A stretch of 39,914 bases of DNA. Origin: Deltaproteobacteria bacterium (GTDB taxonomy: Bacteria > UBA10199 > SPLOWO2-01-44-7). The notes under the pieces are model-generated. The model searched no databases, had not been told where the DNA came from, and was given only the letters and a program-made list of their open reading frames with translations. Within the stretch, counting starts at the first letter, position 1. Each line of letters begins with the position of its first letter. Where the stretch lies: positions 17,135-57,048 of the forward strand of contig JAHFSU010000009.1 in assembly GCA_023265595.1 (NCBI GenBank), read 5' to 3'. Positions 1 to 6,836 of this stretch are shown piece by piece. The position numbers and the translations under genes were made by a program.

Positions 1-59
1 GATTAATCGATTATTACTTGGCACATCGATTGCTATTCTCTCCTACCAAGGAGGAAATT

Positions 60-401
60 ATGAGTGATGCCCCAACAAAGTTAAGCCGTACCGCCCTTTT
101 TGAGGGGAAAATATGCGAACCGATCTCGCCTAGCAAATCGTATTGCCTTTATGAATCGCTGCAAAGGGAGGTGGCCATTGATCCAAAACCGCAAGAATCT
201 ACCGTCGAATTAGAAAATCGTTTTAGGCAGGCCGCCGAGGCGTTAACCCAAACAATTGGAGGTTATCATGCGGTTTACTTCAAAGATTTTGTCACAAAAA
301 AGCCAGACGAGGCCGCCGTTCCTGCCACAGCGACCGTACCCCCCCCAGCACAGGACAAATGCGCCGGTGAGTGGAAAAATCGGCCTGTTTGCAAAAAATA
401 A
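60..401 (+). CDS. small hypothetical protein (113 aa)
   Basis: I do not recognise this protein. The start at 60 is chosen because a strong ribosome binding site (AAGGAGG) sits just upstream of ATG-AGT-GAT; an in-frame ATG at 18 lacks one. The product starts MSDAPTKLSRTALFEGK, has a charged middle, and ends in an Ala/Pro-rich stretch (about residues 80-100) followed by a short Cys-containing tail (CAGEWKNRPVCKK). There is no signal peptide or membrane segment, so it is probably cytoplasmic. It converges on the NuoI-like gene with only 8 bases between the two stop codons. Nothing upstream inside the window suggests a partner. Confidence 0.6.
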   Translation: MSDAPTKLSRTALFEGKICEPISPSKSYCLYESLQREVAIDPKPQESTVELENRFRQAAEALTQTIGGYHAVYFKDFVTKKPDEAAVPATATVPPPAQDKCAGEWKNRPVCKK

Positions 402-409
402 TTCTGGGT

Positions 410-925
410 TTAATAAAGGGCTGAAGAAATTTTGCCGGCGTTGTCAGGATGATTGCTCGCCAGTTTTTTGATATCGTAAATCAGATCTTTTCTATTGAAG
501 CTTGAGTTTTCGTATTTACCGGTGTCCATTCGGATCGCGTCACAGGGACAGGCCTCCACACAGAGCCCGCAAAAAATACAGCGGAGTTCGTTGATCGTGA
601 AAAGTTTGGGGCGTTTTTCCACCGTTTTATCTTCTGTTTCCTCAGCGATAATTTCAATGCAGTTGGCCGGACAGATCGTCTGACAAAGCATGCAAGCCGT
701 ACAGCGAATTTGTCCGTCTTCCCGAAGCATCAAACGGTGTTCGGCCCGATAGCCGGGGGGCAGCTCTTTTTTCTTGTCGGGATATTCGATCGTCATCCGG
801 TCGTCGATATGAAAAAGGCTGTGCAACAGATGGCCGGCCGTAATGCTTAGCCCCCGGAAAATTTCGGGGAGATACAGTTTCTCCCAAAAGGTGAGGTGTT
901 CTTTTCTGTTGATGAAATAGCTCAT
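410..925 (-). CDS. nuoI: NADH-quinone oxidoreductase subunit I-like 2x[4Fe-4S] ferredoxin
   Basis: This is a NuoI-type protein, the peripheral-arm subunit of complex I that carries clusters N6a and N6b. Two CxxCxxCxxxCP motifs are visible: CTACMLCQTICP at about residues 75-86 and CIFCGLCVEACP about 40 residues later. The N-terminal helix region (FWEKLYLPEIFRGLSITAGHLL) is also typical of NuoI. I use the ATG at 925. A GTG at 940 in the same frame lies inside a palindromic repeat and is less likely. The 171-residue length is normal for the family. It is not next to any other nuo gene here: dcd lies upstream and an unknown gene converges downstream. It could serve an unlinked complex I or a related hydrogenase-like complex. 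Confidence 0.85.
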   Translation of the reverse strand: MSYFINRKEHLTFWEKLYLPEIFRGLSITAGHLLHSLFHIDDRMTIEYPDKKKELPPGYRAEHRLMLREDGQIRCTACMLCQTICPANCIEIIAEETEDKTVEKRPKLFTINELRCIFCGLCVEACPCDAIRMDTGKYENSSFNRKDLIYDIKKLASNHPDNAGKISSALY

Positions 926-935
926 AATCGTTTTT

Positions 936-990
936 GTCACTCCGGCGCAAGCCGAAGTCTATTCTGGATCCCGGCTTCCGCCGGGATGAC
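936..990. repeat. palindromic intergenic repeat (double hairpin)
   Basis: The 55-bp element is bounded by GTCACTCC and its near-complement GGGATGAC. It contains two smaller hairpins, CCGGC/GCCG and CCCGGC-TTCC-GCCGGG. It fills the gap between dcd and nuoI and resembles other elements at 8416-8464, 11058-11110 and 31609-31657 in ending with GTCAT-type and GGAATCC/GGATCC-type motifs. Confidence 0.7.
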
Positions 991-992
991 AT

Positions 993-1544
993 TTAAATCT
1001 TGGCTCCGGTGATTTCTTTTTGTGCCTGATATTTTCCCTGTTTGTCCAGATAAGAAATATCACAGAGCTCATCCGATTCCAAAAAAATCAATTGGGCGAT
1101 CCCCTCATTGGCATAAACTCGTGCCGTCATACCGGAGAGATTCGAAATAGACAATGTTGCAAAGCCTTCCCATTCCGGTTCAAAAGGGGTCACATTGACC
1201 AAAATACCGCAACGGGCATAGGTCGATTTGCCGTAACAAATAGTCAAAATATTTCGGGGAATTCGGAAATATTCGAGAGAGCGGCCCAAAATGGTCCGGT
1301 GCGGCGGAATATCGCAGAAAGCCCCCGCTTTTTCTTCAAATTCCAGCGATGAAAACGTTTTCGGATCGATAATAACACCGGGCCTGTCTTTAAGAATTTT
1401 AAATTCCGGTGCTAATCGAAAATCGTATCCATAAGAAGAGAGCCCGAAAGAGATGCCGCCGCGAACTTGCAACGGCTCAAAGGGTTCAATCATTTTATTT
1501 TCAAACGACATCTGCTTGATCCAGCGATCAGATTTGACAGGCAT
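993..1544 (-). CDS. dcd: dCTP deaminase
   Basis: The enzyme deaminates dCTP to dUTP, feeding dTMP synthesis. The N-terminus MPVKSDRWIKQM matches the usual Dcd start, which is why ATG 1544 is preferred to a TTG at 1583. Family motifs are clear: the GISFGLSSYGYD segment, the nucleotide-binding GKSTYARCGILVNVTPFEPEWEG block with the S-x-x-R-x-G signature and catalytic Glu, and the closing YANEGIAQLIF. At 183 aa it is close to the usual 185-195. It diverges from mtgA, with 57 bases between start codons, so both promoters must lie in that gap. No Shine-Dalgarno sequence is obvious. Confidence 0.95.
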   Translation of the reverse strand: MPVKSDRWIKQMSFENKMIEPFEPLQVRGGISFGLSSYGYDFRLAPEFKILKDRPGVIIDPKTFSSLEFEEKAGAFCDIPPHRTILGRSLEYFRIPRNILTICYGKSTYARCGILVNVTPFEPEWEGFATLSISNLSGMTARVYANEGIAQLIFLESDELCDISYLDKQGKYQAQKEITGAKI

Positions 1545-1601
1545 AGAGAGGCACCGTTTAGCAGTAGACTCTTTAAATTGCAACCTCTCAAAGAGATTGA
1601 T

Positions 1602-2456
1602 ATGTTAGAAAAGGTGAAAAGAAAAACGAAACAGATCGGCTTTGTAATCGTCATTACTTTTGGGCTTTTCTGGCTTTTTGTTCTCTACACGCAGTTGACT
1701 CTTCCCAATGCTGAAATTCTAAAAATTCAAAATCCGGAGACAACTGCCTTCATGGAGCGCTATAAAGGAGAAAAGCCGCTGCAGTACGCGTGGGTCCCGT
1801 ATTCGCAGATTTCCCCCCATTTGAAAGAAGCGGTGGTTACAGCCGAGGACAGCTCTTTTTTTCAGCATAGCGGGTTTGACTGGCAGGCGATTACCGAGGC
1901 TTTTCAAAAAAACTGGCGCAAGAAAAAAATCATCCGAGGCGGATCGACGATTACGCAGCAATTGGCAAAAAATTTGTATTTGAGCCCTTCCAAAAATCCG
2001 TTTCGAAAGCTCAAAGAAATTCTGATTACGATTCAATTAGAACAGCAGCTCTCCAAACAACGTATTCTGGAAATTTATCTGAATGTCGTGGAATGGGGCG
2101 ACGGCATTTATGGCGCCGAAGCGGCGGCCAAACATTATTATAATACAAAAGCGGGCAATGTGACCGCATCCCAAGCCTCTTGGCTGGCGGCTATTCTTCC
2201 CAATCCTAAATTTTATGAAAAACATCGGGCAAGCCGTTATGCCCAATCCAAAGCCGATCGGATTTTAAGCATTATGGGTTATCGAAAAGCAGAGAAAGAA
2301 AAGGGGAAAGAGGTAAAACCGGAATCGATGATCGACGAGACCTCCATTACGAAAACAGAACCGGCTGCCATTGAGCCGACCGAAGCAATGCCTATGGATG
2401 ATACCTTTAATACGGAAGATATCCCGCCCGAAGAAATTCCCGACGAAGAGTTTTGA
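1602..2456 (+). CDS. mtgA: monofunctional peptidoglycan transglycosylase (GT51)
   Basis: This protein polymerises lipid II into glycan strands on the periplasmic face of the inner membrane. A single N-terminal membrane anchor spans about residues 11-30. The GT51 motifs follow: EDSSFFQHSGFDW with the catalytic Glu near residue 82, RGGSTITQQLAKNL near 112-124, and the EIYLNVVEWGDGIYGAEAAA block. There is no transpeptidase domain. Start 1602 is chosen because the membrane anchor begins there; an upstream in-frame start at 1467 would lie antiparallel inside dcd. The last 50 or so residues are an acidic, Pro/Glu-rich tail (ending in DIPPEEIPDEEF), which is longer than usual for MtgA and may be a periplasmic interaction segment. 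A terminator hairpin follows directly. Confidence 0.92.
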   Translation: MLEKVKRKTKQIGFVIVITFGLFWLFVLYTQLTLPNAEILKIQNPETTAFMERYKGEKPLQYAWVPYSQISPHLKEAVVTAEDSSFFQHSGFDWQAITEAFQKNWRKKKIIRGGSTITQQLAKNLYLSPSKNPFRKLKEILITIQLEQQLSKQRILEIYLNVVEWGDGIYGAEAAAKHYYNTKAGNVTASQASWLAAILPNPKFYEKHRASRYAQSKADRILSIMGYRKAEKEKGKEVKPESMIDETSITKTEPAAIEPTEAMPMDDTFNTEDIPPEEIPDEEF

Positions 2457-2461
2457 AAAAC

Positions 2462-2496
2462 AAAACCCCGTCCACCCTTTCGGGGAACGGGGTTTT
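2462..2496. terminator. bidirectional intrinsic terminator
   Basis: A perfect 10-bp stem, AAAACCCCGT paired with ACGGGGTTTT, encloses a 15-base loop. It has a T run on one side and an A run on the other, so it can end transcription of mtgA from the left and of the histone gene from the right. Confidence 0.85.
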
Positions 2497-2516
2497 CCTT
2501 CAAGGAGAAGGATAAA

Positions 2517-2696
2517 TTAAATATCTCTGTCTTTAACGGTAGCGCGATTGTTCGATTTGGCTCTTTCAACCGCATCGTTGAGCAGATCTTTGACTCTATT
2601 GCTCAAGGCATCAATGGCGGTTGCCGATGTTTGGCACCCTTTTCCCTTGATGTATTCTTTCACCTTCGACTGCACGACTAAGATTTCTTCTGCCAT
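2517..2696 (-). CDS. bacterial histone-fold DNA-binding protein
   Basis: This 59-aa protein is a single histone fold. It begins MAEEILVVQSKVKEYIKGKG and ends ATVKDRDI, with a long central amphipathic helix (SATAIDALSNRVKDLLNDAVERAKSNN). The overall pattern, including the start, the Thr/Ser before helix 2 and the terminal R-x-T-V-x-x-R-D-I, is close to what I recall of the Bdellovibrio bacteriovorus histone Bd0055, which binds DNA as a dimer in vitro. It probably acts as a nucleoid protein. ATG 2696 has a strong AAGGAGGG site. The reading frame stops directly after RDI, so helix 3 is minimal or ends slightly short. It is a single-gene unit that shares a terminator with mtgA. Assignment rests on motif memory, not on a search. 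Confidence 0.82.
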   Translation of the reverse strand: MAEEILVVQSKVKEYIKGKGCQTSATAIDALSNRVKDLLNDAVERAKSNNRATVKDRDI

Positions 2697-2754
2697 AATT
2701 CCCTCCTTTTCAATCAATATTAGGGTCTCTTTTTAAAGATGGGGCTCTTTCTTG

Positions 2755-3231
2755 TCAAGGAGAAAGGCTCTTAAAACTGTCTATTTGAGCACTTTCCGGC
2801 ACTTTTAAGAGTCTTCCATTGGAGCTATAATAGCGGCTTGTTTTTTCTCCAAGGCCATCATACTCGACCACTTCCTTTGAAAAACCGACACTTTTTCCCA
2901 ATGTCGGTTTTCCATCGGCATTGAAAAAAGAAGATTCGATAAGACGCCCCTGACTGTCGTATTGGATTTTATAAAGGGCCCAACCCTCTTCATTATTAAC
3001 AATCGACCCTTTCAGGCCGTAGTGCGTTATCCGAACAGGATAATCTCTATCATCAAGAATGAATTCATATTTCTCAACCTTTTCTTGAGGAGTAGAGGGC
3101 CAAAGGCCGGCAAAATGATAAGAGTAAGAAACCGCTAAACTGATCTGGCGATAAAACCTAGTGTTCTCTTTTGCAAGGGCAAGAGATGCGAGCGCAAAAA
3201 GACAACACCCTGTTATCACTAGGCATTTCAT
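2755..3231 (-). CDS. small secreted hypothetical protein
   Basis: The 158-aa product starts with a Sec signal peptide (MKCLVITGCCLFALASLALA, cleavage probably after ALA). The mature part holds two or three repeats of the form Y-D-x-x-G-R-L followed by a charged strand and an N-A/S-x-G turn, for example YDSQGRLIESSFFNADGKP and YDGLGEKTSRYYSSNGRL. Such beta-strand repeats occur in Rhs/YD-like and toxin_YwqK-like periplasmic proteins, but I cannot name a family. It is probably periplasmic or surface exposed. There is no clear ribosome binding site before ATG 3231. The gene lies between the histone and RRM genes without obvious functional links. Confidence 0.65.
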   Translation of the reverse strand: MKCLVITGCCLFALASLALAKENTRFYRQISLAVSYSYHFAGLWPSTPQEKVEKYEFILDDRDYPVRITHYGLKGSIVNNEEGWALYKIQYDSQGRLIESSFFNADGKPTLGKSVGFSKEVVEYDGLGEKTSRYYSSNGRLLKVPESAQIDSFKSLSP

Positions 3232-3238
3232 CGATCAT

Positions 3239-3266
3239 TTAAATAAGGGATTTAACCTTTATTTAA
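3239..3266. terminator. possible hairpin terminator after the RRM gene
   Basis: TTAAATAAGG pairs with CCTTTATTTAA except for one bulged base, with a 7-base loop. It covers the stop codon of the RRM gene. It lacks a clean U tract, so a terminator role is tentative. Confidence 0.35.
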
Positions 3267-3595
3267 CGGCTACCAAAGCCTCTTTTTGCACCAAAGGAGC
3301 GTCTGTTATTACGATCACCGCCACCACCACCACCGGGAGCTCTCTCCTCTTGTGGACGGGCCTCATTTACATTGAGTTTGCGCCCTTCGATTTCCTGACC
3401 ATTGATTTTTTCAATGGCCACTCTTGCTTCGTCGTCTGTGGTCATTTCCACAAAACCGAAGCCTTTGCTTCTGCCGGAATATTTGTCGGTGATTACTCTT
3501 GCCGACTCAACAGTTCCGTGCTGACTGAACATCTCGGACAATTTCTCGTCCGTTACTGAGTAGGGAAGATTCCCTACGTAGAGCCTTTTGCCCAT
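3263..3595 (-). CDS. RRM-domain RNA-binding protein, glycine-rich tail
   Basis: The 110-aa protein has one RNA recognition motif. RNP2 is LYVGNLP near residues 5-11 and RNP1 is KGFGFVEM near residues 44-51, followed by the usual INGQEIEGRKLNVNEA strand. The tail (about residues 82-110) is Gly/Arg rich, as in cyanobacterial and proteobacterial Rbp proteins, which bind single-stranded RNA and are often cold induced. The start at 3595 is supported by AGGAGG six bases upstream. It appears to be a single-gene unit. The gene after it, on the same strand, codes for a secreted protein and is probably independent. Confidence 0.93.
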   Translation of the reverse strand: MGKRLYVGNLPYSVTDEKLSEMFSQHGTVESARVITDKYSGRSKGFGFVEMTTDDEARVAIEKINGQEIEGRKLNVNEARPQEERAPGGGGGGDRNNRRSFGAKRGFGSR

Positions 3596-3662
3596 GACTA
3601 TCCTCCTGATTCGCTGAAAGCACTAACGCTTCAAGCACTATTGTTATAACGTAACAAATTTA

Positions 3663-4226
3663 TTAAACATTTACAATCATTACCTTCTTTGACAAAAAAT
3701 AGCGCCCCAAATTGCCACAGGCCGCCGAGGCATTGGCGTATAATGGTAATAACCATATCGGGATATAGAGATAATCGGGGCGGGTGTAAATGAAAAAGCC
3801 CACAAATCCTAAGATTCCTTCAACGGCACTTCCAATGAGCGCTGTCACAGTTGCCAAAATAAGACTCTCCCAAGTGCGGTCGTACAAACCCCATCCAAGC
3901 AAATAAAGCAACAAAATAATAATGGCCTTCTCCATATTGCTTCCCGCATAGAAAGCGCTGACCCAATAAGCGATAATAAAGAGGATGACGGAGGTAATAA
4001 CCGCCGGTTTCAATTTCCAAATAACAGGATGGATGAGACAATGGGTAAAACCGATGACAACGGTGGCTATTCCTAAAATCAGGGGTGTCCACAAAGAGAT
4101 TCCCAACGCCATCGGCTTGGCATAATAAGCGGCACCACCATAAACATGAAAGCTGTCGAGAACCGAGCCGATAACCGCCCCCATGATGAATAAAAGAAAT
4201 AACCGACGTTTTAAGATCATTTTCAT
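3663..4226 (-). CDS. INSIG-like polytopic membrane protein in the bufferin operon
   Basis: About 187 residues with five or six predicted membrane helices. The first helix carries GSVLDSFHVYGGAAYY. The C-terminal part reads YTRPDYLYIPIWLLPLYANA then GNLGRYFL. That closely follows the animal INSIG signature YTSPDFLYIRSWLP plus GNIGRQL, and the earlier GWGLYDRT resembles INSIG WWTFDRS. INSIG proteins are sterol-sensing ER proteins; at least one bacterial homologue (mycobacterial) has been characterised structurally. Here the start at 4226 overlaps the bufC stop by four bases (ATGA), so the two are translationally coupled. That suggests a membrane role in the bufferin system, perhaps where other loci carry a DoxX-type protein. 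The homology call is by eye; the function is inference. Confidence 0.72.
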   Translation of the reverse strand: MKMILKRRLFLLFIMGAVIGSVLDSFHVYGGAAYYAKPMALGISLWTPLILGIATVVIGFTHCLIHPVIWKLKPAVITSVILFIIAYWVSAFYAGSNMEKAIIILLLYLLGWGLYDRTWESLILATVTALIGSAVEGILGFVGFFIYTRPDYLYIPIWLLPLYANASAACGNLGRYFLSKKVMIVNV

Positions 4227-4951
4227 AGGAGCATTTTTTGAATCAATCCCCCTTCCACCCAATCGGCCAGAAAACGAGCCGCCTTTTCAGCATCGCCGAT
4301 TTTTTCACAAATATCCGAAAAGGGTTTTTTAGCCAAGGCTTCATTTAATGCGACAGACTCCTCTTTGGAAATTATTTTATGAAAAACCGCATGATCTTTT
4401 CGCCAAATGCGGATGCAATCTTTTTTGCTCGTCTCGATCAATTTAAATGCCGGTACAAATTCAAAGCGGAGATGCGGCCATTTTGCGATATCGATTTTTT
4501 GCAAATCTTCGATCGAAATGGTCGAGGCCTCTTTCGCCTCAAAGAGCATCGCCTTTTCCCACTCCAAAAGAGCTAAATCATAAAGTTCCGGCCATTTTTG
4601 CGAAAGGGGCGATTCTTTTAAAAAAATGGGGAGATATTTTCCGACATATTGAAGATAAGGGGTATCGGAGGGATGCCGCAAAAGGTAGTCAGTCATCAAA
4701 TTGTTCCAGTTTTTCTCGCCGATTTTTTCAAAAACTTCCGGGTAATCTTCTTTGATCGCATCGTGAATCCGCCAAAAATACATATTGGCGTAGATATTGA
4801 GACGACGCGTCGGAGACAATTTTTCGTCTCCTTTAAACCAATCCTCTATCTGAATTTCCGGAAATTGTCGGAGCCCCTCTTCCACTCCCTCCGGCGCCGT
4901 GATCAATTTCCAGAAAATTTCATGAACTTTTTTAAGCGGCTGTTTTTGCAT
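4223..4951 (-). CDS. bufC: BufC-type RiPP partner protein (DUF2063)
   Basis: This 242-aa protein is the usual partner of the DUF692 enzyme. Its N-terminal DUF2063 domain shows the typical RRLNIYANMYFWRIHDAIKEDYPEVFEKIG helix, the YLLRHPSDTPYLQYVGKYLPIFL stretch and a DLALLEWEKAMLFEA segment. Family members bind the precursor leader and bring it to the metalloenzyme. Start 4951 has a GAGGGG site and overlaps bufB by 20 bases; starts further upstream would lie deeper in bufB. It overlaps the INSIG-like gene by four bases, so bufB, bufC and the membrane gene are one transcript. It is probably cytoplasmic, since no signal peptide or membrane segment is present. Confidence 0.88.
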   Translation of the reverse strand: MQKQPLKKVHEIFWKLITAPEGVEEGLRQFPEIQIEDWFKGDEKLSPTRRLNIYANMYFWRIHDAIKEDYPEVFEKIGEKNWNNLMTDYLLRHPSDTPYLQYVGKYLPIFLKESPLSQKWPELYDLALLEWEKAMLFEAKEASTISIEDLQKIDIAKWPHLRFEFVPAFKLIETSKKDCIRIWRKDHAVFHKIISKEESVALNEALAKKPFSDICEKIGDAEKAARFLADWVEGGLIQKMLL

Positions 4952-5762
4952 AGCCCCTCGCCTGTTCTGCTTCGGCTTCCAACACCGAAAATTCGGGGAT
5001 GTGGTCGTCCCATTCAATCAGAGTGGAACGGAGTCCGATTGTTCTGATCGTTTCATGATAGAGCTTCCAAACCGGATCGATAATCGGATGGTCGTGTGTG
5101 TCTAAAAGATAATCGCCGTAATCGCTATGACCGGCCAAATGATATTGCCAAACGCGATCTGCCGGAACGTTTTGGATATAAGTTGACGGATCAAACCGGT
5201 GATTCACACTGCTGACATAAATATTATTCACATCCAGTAAAATGCCGCAGTCGGCCCTGTTCGCCACCTCCGTTAAAAATTCCCATTCAGGCATGGTGGC
5301 GTGACGATATTCGATATAGCTCGAGACATTTTCGAGTCCGATGGACCTTCCCAAAAAATCTTGAACCTTTTCGATCCGCTCTACCGTATTGGCAACGGCC
5401 TCTTCGGTGTAGGGGAGCGGCAAGAGATCGTGGGCGTTGTGTCCGCCAAAACCGGTCCAGCAGAGATGATCGGTAATCCACGCCGGCTGAATCCGTTCGG
5501 CCAAACGGCGCAGTTTTTTCAGATAGTCAAAATCGATCTTGTCTGTGGAACCGATCGAAAGAGAGACACCATGCATCACGATCGGATATTTTTCACGGAG
5601 CTTATCCAATACCGCAAGCGGTCTCCCCCCCTCCATCATGTAATTTTCTGAAATAATCTCGAACCAATCGACTTGTGTTTTATTCTCAAGAAGATGGGAA
5701 TAATGGGGTGGACGCAAACCCACCCCAAATCCTAAAAATGGAGACTCTTTAACCTTTAACAA
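4932..5762 (-). CDS. bufB: BufB-type multinuclear non-heme iron-dependent oxidase (MNIO, DUF692)
   Basis: A TIM-barrel iron enzyme that modifies cysteines of the precursor peptide to thiooxazole-type groups in known bufferin systems. Metal-ligand motifs appear in order: GFGVGLRPPHYSH at the start, WFEIISENYM, MHGVSLSIGS, ITDHLCWTG, IGLENVSSYI, LLDVNNIYVSSVNH, YHLAGHSD, DTHDHPI and LIEWDDHIPE. The start is uncertain. The ATG codons at 5888 and 5849 lie inside bufA, so I chose the TTG at 5762, which gives 276 aa, the usual MNIO size, and a 14-base overlap with bufA. Neighbours bufA and bufC confirm the role. The gene is translationally linked at both ends. Confidence 0.88.
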   Translation of the reverse strand: MLKVKESPFLGFGVGLRPPHYSHLLENKTQVDWFEIISENYMMEGGRPLAVLDKLREKYPIVMHGVSLSIGSTDKIDFDYLKKLRRLAERIQPAWITDHLCWTGFGGHNAHDLLPLPYTEEAVANTVERIEKVQDFLGRSIGLENVSSYIEYRHATMPEWEFLTEVANRADCGILLDVNNIYVSSVNHRFDPSTYIQNVPADRVWQYHLAGHSDYGDYLLDTHDHPIIDPVWKLYHETIRTIGLRSTLIEWDDHIPEFSVLEAEAEQARGYAKTAA

Positions 5763-6015
5763 CCTTTCCGCCTTTATCCGTACATTCTTTTTCTGTCTGA
5801 ACGTTTGTCCACCCTTTTCCTTTGCAACCGTTCTTGCCGGCGCAAGCATTCTCTTTGCTGTGACAGGCCCCCTTGCCTTTGCAGGCATTGATTCCTTGGC
5901 ACTTCACTTTTCCTGCATCATCCCCCTTCTTCTCTTCTGCTGCCGACACTTTGCCGGAGGCAAAGAGAGCGGCTACCGTGAGAGCCAATATGGCTCCCGT
6001 CATTTTTTTGTTCAT
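5749..6015 (-). CDS. bufA: bufferin precursor, BufA2-like copper-binding RiPP
   Basis: An 88-aa precursor peptide. Residues 1-25 or so are a Sec signal peptide (MNKKMTGAILALTVAALFASGKVSAAEEKK). The mature part has six cysteines in a regular spacing: CQGINAC, CKGKGAC, CHSKENAC, CAGKNGC and CKGKGW, then a last Cys in KECTDKGG. This Cys/Gly/Lys pattern matches BufA2-type bufferins, periplasmic copper-sequestering peptides modified by BufBC before export. Start 6015 has an AAGGGGG site six bases upstream. A TTGACA/TATTCT promoter precedes it, so this is the first gene of the four-gene operon. The number of modified cysteines cannot be read from the sequence. Confidence 0.86.
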   Translation of the reverse strand: MNKKMTGAILALTVAALFASGKVSAAEEKKGDDAGKVKCQGINACKGKGACHSKENACAGKNGCKGKGWTNVQTEKECTDKGGKVVKG

Positions 6016-6038
6016 TTTTCCCCCTTGGTTGGGGCAAG

Positions 6039-6066
6039 AGAATAAATCAAAGAAAAAAGTTGTCAA
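6039..6066 (-). promoter_or_regulatory. sigma70-type promoter of the buf operon
   Basis: On the minus strand TTGACA (6061-6066) is followed after 16 bases by TATTCT (6039-6044), about 24 bases before the bufA start. No copper-box palindrome is apparent around it. Confidence 0.6.
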
Positions 6067-6100
6067 TGAAAGGGATAGCTGTTAGGGGCAGCCTCTCTTT

Positions 6101-6703
6101 ATGGGACCCATTGTCAAAATTGCTTCGGCCGGGAGCGCCCCTTTTTCAATGAATGCTCCGCTGCCTCCTCCAACACCATCTGTATTTATCCCTGCCGCCG
6201 ATATCACCCCTCCTTCCTCTGGAACACAAAAAAAACCGTTCCAAAATTCTTGCGATGATTTTTTGAGAAGAATTGAAATGCAAATGACAATGGACGCCAA
6301 AAAAGGTATTCCGGCAACACATCTGACCTATGTACTTCCCTTCGGAAAGGGTCTTATCATCGATTGGGCAGACCGAGAGCGGGAGCTCTGGATTCAGATC
6401 AAAAGCAAACAAAATGAGAACGCGTTTCAGGAAGTTTGGGAAGAAATGACAGGAACGAATGGCACCATAAATCGGCTTTCAGAAACCATCGGCAGAAAAT
6501 TAAGGAACGTTGAAAATTATCCTTTCAGTTCAGCGGTAACATGGGCTCCCCTTGACGAAGAAGATCGGCCTTGGAGCGTTTTTCAATTGCGCCATCATCA
6601 TAATAGAACGTCGCAGGGGATAACGCTTTCGCTAAAGGTGCCGCCCCAATCCGAACCGATGCAATGGATCCGGGCTTGTCTTGAATCCCTTTTTGGGTCA
6701 TAA
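6101..6703 (+). CDS. hypothetical protein (200 aa)
   Basis: I do not recognise this protein. Its N-terminal 45 residues are Pro/Ser/Ala-rich and look disordered (APLPPPTPSVFIPAADITPPSS). The rest is a globular, Trp-rich domain with strands such as VLPFGKGLIIDWADRERELWIQIKSK and a C-terminal helix WIRACLESLFGS. There is no signal peptide or membrane segment. No ribosome binding site is seen before ATG 6101, so a start at the ATG at 6149 or later is possible. It diverges from bufA. A disordered leader plus a compact domain recalls secreted or chaperone-bound proteins, but that is only an impression. Confidence 0.55.
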   Translation: MGPIVKIASAGSAPFSMNAPLPPPTPSVFIPAADITPPSSGTQKKPFQNSCDDFLRRIEMQMTMDAKKGIPATHLTYVLPFGKGLIIDWADRERELWIQIKSKQNENAFQEVWEEMTGTNGTINRLSETIGRKLRNVENYPFSSAVTWAPLDEEDRPWSVFQLRHHHNRTSQGITLSLKVPPQSEPMQWIRACLESLFGS

Positions 6704-6758
6704 AGTATTTCAACATTTGAGACGTACCGAAGGTGCGGATCAAATGTTAGAAATACTT
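6703..6758. repeat. long hairpin at the end of the 6101-6703 gene
   Basis: The arms 6703-6720 and 6740-6758 pair almost completely (AAGTATTTC/GAAATACTT and ACATTTGA/TCAAATGT), and the inner CGTACC/GGTGCG closes on a GAA loop. The element starts at the stop codon of the upstream gene. It could act as a terminator or RNA-stabilising hairpin, although only a short T run follows. Confidence 0.6.
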
Positions 6759-6836
6759 ATGGTTTTTAACTCACCGATGTATTACAGAAAAGTTAAAATA
6801 CCATAAAGTGGACATTCTCATCCGACATGATCCGAC

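Noticed and set aside
5763-5888. Longer N-terminus for BufB starting at ATG 5888 or 5849
   Set aside because: It would be read out of frame through bufA and gives a Lys/Arg-rich stretch that no MNIO enzyme has; conserved sequence begins after 5762.
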